Below are positions 56,136-64,000 of a stretch of 64,000 bases of DNA, one piece after another. Position 1 is the stretch's first letter. Every line of letters begins with the position of its first letter. A program made the translations under genes and the position numbers. The stretch lies in assembly GCA_024180945.1 (NCBI GenBank), contig JAKSGN010000035.1, forward strand, positions 2,728,001-2,792,000. Reading direction: 5' to 3'. The stretch comes from Macrophomina tecta. Lineage: Eukaryota; Ascomycota; Dothideomycetes; Botryosphaeriales; Botryosphaeriaceae. The notes under the pieces were generated by a model. That model had not been told where the DNA came from, did not search any database, and was given only the letters and a program-made list of their open reading frames with translations.

Positions 56136-56607
56136 CTATTCGTTCTTGCACCAGCCCTGGACCTCCGAAGCTTCGGGCTGGAAGCAGGTGCCGGAGCCGC
56201 TGGCGCACAGGAAGCCCGTCTTGCCAATCTCCTGGCAGACGGCCTCCCACTGGTCGCCGGTAAAGAACCCGCTGCTCATGTCGTTGACCTTGCACTATAA
56301 AAAGGGGCTCTCGTTAACATTGGGGTTCCTTGCCTCGTCTCGTTTCTGGGTGCCTTACACGTCCGCTAGGGGTATCGTAGGTGGCCTCGCCACGGCCGGG
56401 GTACCACTGAGTGTGCAGCTCACAGGCCTTGGACGTGATGCGCCAGTTGTAGCTGTCGCCATTGTGGCAGGTGCAGGAGTTGTAGCGCTTGGCCGCCGCA
56501 CTGGAGGGACATTCACTTCAGTATAAACATGCATGATAGGGGCGAAGGCCCACCTACGTAGCGGTAAGAATGGCGAAGATGGCGGTGTAGAAGTGAGTGG
56601 CAAGCAT
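56136..56607 (-). CDS. small secreted cysteine-rich protein, effector-like
   Basis: Exons 56607-56558, 56500-56359 and 56294-56136 give 116 aa. The start MLATHFYTAIFAILTATAAA is a good signal peptide. The mature part has eight cysteines, in RYNSCTCHNGDSYNW, KACELH, CKVND, AVCQEIG, GFLCASGSGTCFQ and GWCKNE, enough for four disulfides. Introns are GTAGGT..CTCCAG and GTAAGG..TTATAG, and phases agree. No family recognised. Size, secretion signal and even Cys count are those of fungal effector or antimicrobial-type proteins. The frame stays open upstream to ATGs at 56817 and 56847, encoding an acidic helical stretch, so a longer, membrane-anchored product cannot be excluded. Confidence 0.72.
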
Positions 56608-58629
56608 TTTGATTGATGGGCAGTTGTTGTTCTGGTTTGATGCTGATTCCAGAGTCTCCGCCCATTGCTTAAATACATCTTCTGCTTGCTTGTCCGCGTC
56701 TTCCGCTATCCAGTCCACGAGACCGCTATCACTTGGCAATACCATGAAGGCTTGGTCTATTGAATCGCTTGATGGCACGCCGAATAAGGCTTCGGTGGTT
56801 GCCGTCTGTGCAGCCATATTGAGGGGATGCCTGAGCCTCAACACCATGTTGCCCCACTTGTACAGGATCGTGACGCTTTAGCGGAAATGCTTGTAAGGGT
56901 GCTTTCAGCCACGTGCTGGAATTGAGTTCTTCTGAGAGGCCAATTAGTTCAACCTCCTCTAGAGGTCATTGCAGGCACTCTTGCTGGAGAACATGTGCTC
57001 TTTGGGATGACAAAGGGTGAAGTTGTCACGATAGCGAGAAACAGATCTATTGCGATCATCGTTTGAAGCTTGCTAAGTAGCTTAGCTAGAGATTGCCTTA
57101 TAAGGCCGCCAACATTATCGGTGCTTGATGCCGAACTGCCGGTCTGTGTCAGCAGTTTGGACCCAGAAATATTCCTGTTTGGGATCGGCCCGATATCACA
57201 AGATACGCACGAGATCTCTCGGCACCAATCACAAGGGTTATTTTGGCATGAGGCTGATTGAACTGATGGTCTATCATGTGTCACAGATACAACCGTCGAG
57301 AACGTCACCCAAAATTTCCTTTGGGGGACAGGATGGCGATTCCTCTTCCGAACCAGATGAATGCCCAGTCGGGTCCTCTTTTCGCCGTTTAAAAGATAGA
57401 TGGAGTGCTCTCAAGCACAAAGAAACTGTGTAGATCGAAGGTAGCCCGGTGGAGTAGTATGAAACGTTCTGCAAAACGCCCACCCCCTGAAATCCCATCT
57501 CCTTACTCTTTTGCAACATCTGTCGATCCCAGCCTCGATGGTCATGCTGCCGTCGGCAACTACCGCATTTCGCGCTGCAATATTTACGGGAACGACGTAC
57601 ACGACAGCACCGCTACCAGAATGGGGTGTGATGCAGATTATCAGTATCGAAGGGATACAAATTTCGCAACTCCTGAGCTCCGAAGCAGTCACAAGCAACT
57701 CGAATGATTGGCAACAGACACTGGCGACCTACCAACTTACCCACCAGACAGCTTCAACTATGGAGACGGACTGATCCGATACCCACAGCTCCACTAAGAC
57801 CAAATTCGTCTTCTCATTACACGGGCCGTATTGTGAACTCGGTCAGCTTGCCTTTCTTTAACCATAGTCCTTCTCGTAGCGCCCACGGTAGAAATAGTCA
57901 TGTCACATGAACAGTGGTGTACCACCAGGATTCCCGTTCACCCGGTAAATGAGGCGCTCAACAGAGGTCTATTTGAGTACGCAAGAGAGGTGCCTGGCGC
58001 AAAGGGAAACGCCGTGTTCAAATTTGGAACGTGCCTCCACGTTTCAGTGTCCGCTGCCACTTTACATCTTGAAACGGCGCCTAATTCTGGGCATGATATA
58101 GGCGGCGAGATTAGTGAACCGCGAGAACGTATGATGGAAAAAACTATTGAATGGGAAAGTATCTGGCTCTAGAACTCCTTTGAACTCTGAGCTGCAGCTA
58201 AGCGTTCCAATGGACCCCCCGATGCCTGCGCTCATCAACCTGAAGTGGCAAGAATGCGATGAGGACAGCACATGATTGAGATGGAGCCGTCGAGGCTGAT
58301 GTATTAATGCATATTGATTCTATGCTTCTACAGAGTAAAGAATGGTATCAATGTAACTAAAACCCAAAAAAAATTATCACCTTCGCATCAGCGGCCTCGC
58401 CGCAGGAGTCTGCGCGAGCCTGAAACAGCAACACTGTTTTATGCGACTCTATTTGACCTCCGCATCACATGCTCATCCGGGTATCAGCAAGCAACTCTAT
58501 GATCAATCTTCATGCACTTTGTCGTTTCCAAGGGCAATCTGTGTCCCAGAGAGAGCAGTTCCCTGCGCGGATCGATGCGCGACATCATAATGATCCCATA
58601 TCGAATGGGACACCGCCACGACGCATCGC
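56608..58629. other. gene-free region of about 2 kb
   Basis: Apart from the open-frame extension to 56847 mentioned for the secreted protein, I see only short open frames with no recognised domain. Mixed base composition; no transposon features found. Confidence 0.5.
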
Positions 58630-60533
58630 TCAAGCGATGTGAGTGGCCTCCTTCTCGTCGTTCTTGAAGTGGCTTCCGTCCGAGTCGTTCTCGTTGTCCG
58701 ACACCATGCCGTACTCGCGGGCCTTCTGGTCGATCTCGGCCTCGGTGAGGTAGGGCAGCTCCTTGGCGGCGCGGACGTAGCTCATGCTCTCGCAGTAGCC
58801 CTTGGCGAAGATGATGTCGATCTCCTCGAGGGTGCGCTGCTTGGTCTCCGGGTAGAAGAAGTAGATGATGGGGAAGAAGCCGGCGTTGACGGCGGCGAAG
58901 AAGAGGTAGGTGCCCCAGCCAATGTTCTCAAGCATGATGGGCGTAACCATGACGATGAGGAAGTTGAAGATCCAGTTGGTGAATGTAGAGATGGCGTTGG
59001 CCTTGGCGCGCGTCTTGAGCGGGTTGAGCTCGGCCGGGTACAGCCAGGGCAGGGGAAGCCAGGTCGCGCCGAAGAAGGCGATGTACAGGAAGAGGCCGAC
59101 GGCGGCACCCTTGGCGGCGGAGACGGTGCCGGGGATAAGGCAGGCGAAGACGAGGACCATGGAGAGGCACTGGCCAACGGTTCCGATGAGGAAGAGCTTG
59201 CGGCGGCCGGTCCTCTCGATAATGAACCACGACACAGTGGCGAAGATGGAGTAGATGATCATGTTGACACCGCCGAGGAGGAGGGACATGTTCTTAGTCT
59301 CACCAATGGACTCCTCGAACAGGATGGGGAAGTAGTAGATGACAGCGTTGCAACCTCCGATCTGCTGGAACAGCTGAGCAGATGCACCAAGTAAGCAACG
59401 GCGGAGGTGCTGGGTCTTGCCACCGGTCAAGAGGTCGCGGTAACGAGTCTCTCCGAGATGGCCAGAAGCGCGGATGGAGTCCATGATGACGGAGACTTCC
59501 ATGCGGGTTTCCTCTTGGTCGATGGTGTAGCCACGCAGAGCAGCAATCACTCTGGCAGCCTCATCATGCTTGTCCCGGGTAAGAAGGAAGCGGGGAGACT
59601 CGGGAAGTCCGACCATGGCAATGGCCACAATCAGGCCGAAGAGACACTGGAAGGTAATGGGGAAGCGCCAAGACAGGTCCTGGCTACCATACGAGCAGCC
59701 ATAGTCCGTCCAGTACGCAATCATGGTACCAAAAGCAATGACACCACCTTCGATGCAGATCAGGAGACCGCGGTTGGTGGACTTGGAGCATTCGGCTTGG
59801 TACGTCTGGAAACATGTCAGTCCGGCTTTATCAAGCTTCAAATTGGAAGCTCATCGTAGCGACTGGGTGGCATCGAGCCAGTAGCGCCGACTAGTGGGAA
59901 GGCTTACCGGAATAGTCGAAGTGTTCATACCGTTACCAATGCCAGTGATGGTACGGCCGATGATGAACTGGGCCATGTGGTTGTACGGCTTAATGGCCGA
60001 AACCTGGATGACCACACCGACAATCATTGTGACAGCGCCGGCGATGATACCCTTTTTGCGACCAAGCTTGTCGCCGATGACAAGCATTATGATGGCGCCA
60101 AAAAAGCATCCTGCATTGGCACGGCGAGTCAGTATGCAATCGCCAAGGCGGAAGGGTCTTGGGATCTCCAGCATCCGTTATGACGTACCAACTTCATAGA
60201 TGGCCGTGACGAAGCCCTGGTATGTCTTGTTGTCCTTGGTCTCCTCGAAGTAATCGTTGAACGGGTCGGCCGCGATAATACCGGACATGACGCCCTGGTC
60301 GTAACCGAAAACTGTCGGCGGTGGTCAGTCTCGGCGGAAAGGCCGAAAGAGAGAAGGGTTGGGCGCTTACGCAGGAACCCTGTAGTGGCCACAGTAGACA
60401 CGACGATGCTGAGCATCTTCCCGCGCATGCCCAAGTACCTCGGCTCCTTGACGTTTATGGCATATTCAGGTGACCGTTGCGGCGAGGCTACAACGGCATT
60501 GTTTTGCTGGCTCTCGTTTTTCTGGTCCGCCAT
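58630..60533 (-). CDS. MFS sugar transporter
   Basis: Exons 60533-60371, 60311-60189, 60110-59908 and 59805-58630 give 554 aa. Twelve-helix sugar porter family. Signatures: GFLLFGYDQGVMSGI in helix 1, GDKLGRKKGI in the first cytoplasmic loop, GRTITGIGNGMNTSTIPTYQ, the PESPRFLL motif after helix 6, QQIGGCNAVIYYFPILF in helix 7, ERTGRRKLFLIG, and PETKQRTLEEID after helix 12. Plasma-membrane hexose or related sugar uptake is likely. Substrate cannot be read from sequence. The cytoplasmic C-terminus is acidic with SDNENDSDGSHFKNDEKE. Single-codon precision at all three junctions supports the model. Confidence 0.94.
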
Positions 60534-61960
60534 GGTGACTGACTCTGCTCACCTCGCGTTCGAGGGATTTGGGGAGAAAAGGCAGGCACGAGGCACGGTC
60601 AGACAGCTCAACGGACAGATACCGCAGTGTCTGAGAGGCGAAATTTGCCGGGGGAAAGGCGAGAAAGGGAAGGGGTGGGCGGGAAGCAGGGACTGAGAAG
60701 CTGGGCCGCGGTACCAGACATACTTATATCCTTCGATTGTCACATGTACTCTTGCAAGGCAAGCAGCTGCAGCGCGAATTTTCTGCAAAGAGATTACCGA
60801 ATGATGCAACATGGGTTCTCAGCTGGGTAGATTTGCATGGTGTTTGTGGGGGTGTGTGAAGAGGGCCGAGAGGCGGACTGTTGGCCGCAAAGGGACGGAT
60901 AAGCAACAGCGGAGGCCGCCTGGAGGCTTCCCTGCGGAGGATGTCCTGGGCGGGCTGGGGCGTTGGCTTGGAGTCTAGGCGGCCCGGTTAAGGCGCCGTG
61001 AGACTGGTGGAATTGGGGGCGGGAGGCGCCGCCAAGAGCTCCGCCGCGCTCCTCCAAGACCTCCCAAGAGCGCCCAAGACGCCTTCTCCGACTCGTCATC
61101 GGCCAACTTGCCTCCTGAAAGCTCACATTTTTCACCTTCAAGCCAGTTTCTGCCCGTTAGACCTTCCTCTTGCTCGTCAGCGGCGTGTTTCTTCTGTAGC
61201 CGCATGACGTGGTGTTGCCATCCTCGGCATGAGTCCCTTGCCGCACAGTGCCCCGGCATGCCGTGTGTGCGTGTTGCCCGTATTCCCCCGGCAGATGGGA
61301 TGGCCACACTACGGTGTCGCCCGATCATTCGCGTTCAACTTGCTTTTGCGTGGAGAAAGGGGAACCAGTTCCCGTTGACGAGTACGCCAGCTGAACGGAG
61401 GGAAAGTTGGACAGCTGTCCGAGATTTCCCCAGTCGGTGGTTGAGTCGGTCGTTGGGTAGCTTCCATGATATCACGGTCCCGCAGCGTCTCTTGGACCGT
61501 TTCTTGGGATTCACTGCAAGATATACCAACTATGGCCACCGCAAAAAATTTTCAGCGCCGACCAGGATGCATCTGTTGTAACATTGCCTTCGTCCTGGCC
61601 CGAACACTAGTGTGCCAGCGTCGTCAGCCGGTGCCGCATTCGAAGCGAGTAGACCCACCCCCGCCCCCTTTCGTCTGGAGAAGCTCTGGAGTCCCGCATC
61701 GTGACTAATCCTTGACTCAACAACCTTGGACTCACGATTCGTCAAACCTGCAACATGCATTTCAGGGAACCCTCGGGCTTTCGAATAATCAGCGTTCAAT
61801 TCTCGCGGCCTGCAACTGTCTTGGAGTAACTGTTTCCTTCTCGCACTCAAAGTACTGATCCTTCTCCCACAGGCTGGACACGCCGCGACGCCGCACCGCC
61901 GAGAAGAAACGCTCGAAGTCGAAACGCGATGAGTGTATTAGCAACAACTGACATACACCA
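60534..61960. other. gene-free region of about 1.4 kb
   Basis: Transporter promoter on the right and unassigned sequence. Open frames up to about 157 codons have biased, domain-free translations. A TATA-like run (TATAAGTA on the minus strand near 60725) sits about 190 bases upstream of the transporter ATG. Confidence 0.5.
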
Positions 61961-62729
61961 TCAGGGTAGCGGAGGCTTCAACTCGCTGCACCGAGTCACG
62001 ATTCTACCATTGAAGAACCCGTCCCCGCGATAACCATACTTCGGCGCCATCTCACCGATCGGGACGTCCTGCTGGCTCGCGTCCTTGAGCGTCGCGTGCT
62101 GCATGCAGCTGCCCTTGCAGTTCGCCGTCTCATGCTTCTTCGTGAAGAGCAGCTCGCCGCTTACGGGCACGCAGTTCTCGTGTGGGACCAAGGTCGTTAG
62201 AGTCGCCGGATCCGCCGTGTCCTTTACCATGCATACACCGAAGCGCACCGTGGCGGAGCGGTCGTCAAACGTGACGACGCCGCCGTCGCCTTGCACACAC
62301 TATGATTGCCCGTCGACGACCGATTACGTTAGCGCCTCGACCGAGATCTGGTTCGTGTCTTCATTGAAGTTGACACGCAGCATCTTGGACAGCTTGCGCT
62401 CCTTGTAAGGACGGCCGCCAAGCGATTCCTTCAGGCCAAACTCAGACTCCCAGCTGTGCCGAGAGGTTGGTGACGCTAGCTATACTGTTTCAGTCGTGAG
62501 GTATGTTGGCGAGAATTGGAGAAGGATGCGGGGGCTGGGGACGTTGCCGGCAGTGGTAGTACTCTGTTCCGTTGCCGAACAAAAAGTGCTTTACAAGCTA
62601 CACCATTGGGTCGCCTCCAAGAGGGCAGCTAGGGCATCTTTGGCGCTTGTCCGGCTCCACAGGTCCACCCTGTGCGCCGAGGACATAAACGCAGAGGGCA
62701 GCCAGAAAGACTAAAGAAGACCGACCCAT
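61961..62729 (-). CDS. secreted cysteine-containing protein, splicing uncertain
   Basis: Best model: exons 62729-62604, 62479-62342 and 62299-61961, 200 aa. The start MGRSSLVFLAALCVYVLGAQ is a signal peptide. A Lys-Arg site (VEPDKRQRCPSCP) could be cut by a Kex2-type protease. The body includes SWESEFGLKESLGGRPYKER, LRVNFNEDTNQIS, CVQGDGGVVTFDD, RFGVCMV, ENCVPV and NCKGSCMQHA. No family recognised. Between NQIS and CVQGDG the frame stays constant but contains a TAA and a TAG. They disappear only if a 42-base intron with a weak GTCGAG donor is removed. The first intron donor (GTGTAG) is also weak. So this is either a real gene with poor splice sites or a recent pseudogene. Confidence 0.55.
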
Positions 62730-64000
62730 CTTCACATCAAGGAGAATCAGCAAATAGCTGAAAAAAGCTGTGAGGAAGCTTATGAGAAGAGCAGCTGGTC
62801 TTCGTGGAGTGCATTGAAGGCTCTGCCAAGGGATTCTTTATATCTGTGCTGCATTGCTAATTTTGAGCACCAGCGATCTTGATCACGCCTTGTACATGTA
62901 CTCACGACTATTTGCTTACCAAGCCCCTGGCATGGCACGGCAAGCGGCCCGAAACCGTCAGGCGAAATGCAACAACTCAACCACATGCTTCAGCGTCGTG
63001 AGCCGTCTGTCACGGGAATATCCTAACATGTGGGCTTGATTTGGTACTCGGCATGTGTAAGACAAGCTCTCATTGGCTAGAGCAAGACAAAAACCTTCCC
63101 GAAGAAGTACTGCCAAGGAGTGAGGCTTGAGGGATCATGCGGCTCTGCGGATGCACCGGGATCTGGAGCGGACTCCAGGAGGGCACTGATGCCAAATATA
63201 GCATGGCGTGGCAAGCGGTTGTGAGATATAACTACGTTGAAAGTCTGTTATATTGTCGAACATATTGGCAACGGCGTTTCCTCCTCAAGGTTGTTTTTCG
63301 GGTGGATGTTAACTTCGGAGCATCACCTACAGAGAGATACTGCGTTGAAAGTTATACTGGCAGCAGCGACCGCAGTAACTGGAAGCTGTCATTTTGGGGT
63401 AATTGATAGTCGTGAATCAGTGGGGCATTGAGTCGCTTTGGTCAGCTTCCCCCTTCAGAGAATGATATGGCAAAGTCAGTAGTTACGCCTGTGCCCTGAC
63501 CTCCCGGCGTAAAACCTTGAGCCTCAGAAGCATCATTGGCGGCGCCAACTGAGTGCCACTAGTTCGAGCTTCCGCATTGAACGCAATGAAGTGAAAATCT
63601 ATGCAGAAATCATGGACGACCTGGCTCGCCCGCCTTTTCAGTCCTCTGCTGAAATTTCTTGTCTCTTCTTTTTCCACGTCGGCGCATTCATCATATCGTC
63701 CTCTCGGTAGAATTACGTCATTTTAGCTCTCCCTTCCACCTCCTCTCTTGATCCCTTGAACCAAGGCACGGCTAGGCCCTCACTGCTACAACTGCCTCCT
63801 CATTTTGACTTCCGACGCGCATATAAGGAGTGCCCGGCGGTCCATAAACTAAGGCTTGCCATAGCCAGTTCGCAGGGTCGTTCGCAGCAGTGATAGCTCC
63901 TTGTGGATCGCCATAGTGCGTTCGTGGCATGGTCGAGCAGAGAATCAAATACGTTTATCTTCTACAGCTGCGCACCAAAGCTTAGCGGATAATCTCGAGC
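62730..64000. other. right flank, no gene seen
   Basis: Promoter of the secreted-type gene and then only short open frames. A TATAAGG near 63822 on the plus strand could belong to a gene starting beyond the window edge, but nothing downstream can be shown. Confidence 0.45.
62836..62844 (-). promoter_or_regulatory. TATA-like element of secreted-type gene
   Basis: ATATAAAGA on the minus strand, about 110 bases upstream of the ATG at 62729. It supports that ATG as a transcribed start. Confidence 0.4.

Noticed and set aside
53983..60533. Secondary metabolite cluster (2OG oxygenase plus MFS transporter)
   Set aside because: No polyketide, peptide or terpene synthase nearby, and the transporter is of the sugar porter type.
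61108..61581. Plus-strand open frame of 157 codons
   Set aside because: Ser/Arg/Cys-rich translation without domain, signal peptide or splice context.

Overview
The window looks like nuclear DNA of a filamentous ascomycete (Pezizomycotina). Genes are compact, with short GT-AG introns (mostly 42-80 bases) and GC-rich codon use. Gene families typical of such fungi are present: HET domain, Zn2Cys6 regulator, AAT/YAT-type permease, phosphoketolase and small secreted proteins. No assignment below this level is safe from sequence alone. All spliced models were made by eye. For every multi-exon gene the exon lengths sum to a multiple of three.

Layout. 0.7-10 kb: a sulfatase, a GFA-domain protein, a broken DapA-type aldolase, a peroxisomal-type FMN 2-hydroxyacid oxidase and an internally deleted amino acid permease. 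9.9-15.4 kb: a Zn2Cys6 regulator and a phosphoketolase in tandem on the minus strand, followed by about 2 kb without genes. 17.6-39.6 kb: a housekeeping block with ALB1, a ubiquitin protease, an unrecognised protein, SKI3, an LDB17/SPIN90 homologue, an ER DnaJ/TPR co-chaperone, an ergosteryl-beta-glucosidase-like GH5 and an exportin-5/MSN5 karyopherin. 41-46 kb: accessory DNA with a HET protein whose HET domain is split by an ankyrin module, a decayed paralogue of the 22.4 kb gene, and a TA-rich gene-free tract. 46.5-53.7 kb: a GH47 mannosidase-like protein, CCT6 and OTU1. 54-64 kb: a 2OG-Fe(II) oxygenase, an eight-cysteine secreted protein, an MFS sugar transporter and a second secreted-type gene with an odd exon junction.

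How the genes fit together. Several encode proteostasis functions: ER DnaJ/TPR co-chaperone, GH47 mannosidase, CCT6, OTU1 and a USP. Nothing shows they are co-regulated beyond divergent pairs sharing promoters (ALB1/USP, co-chaperone/GH5, CCT6/OTU1). Carbon-use genes (phosphoketolase, sugar transporter, hydroxyacid oxidase, sulfatase) are scattered. The less ordinary material is the nested HET-ankyrin protein, the two secreted-type genes, and three damaged loci (aldolase, permease, paralogue relic). I saw no CRISPR array, rRNA, convincing tRNA or intact transposon.
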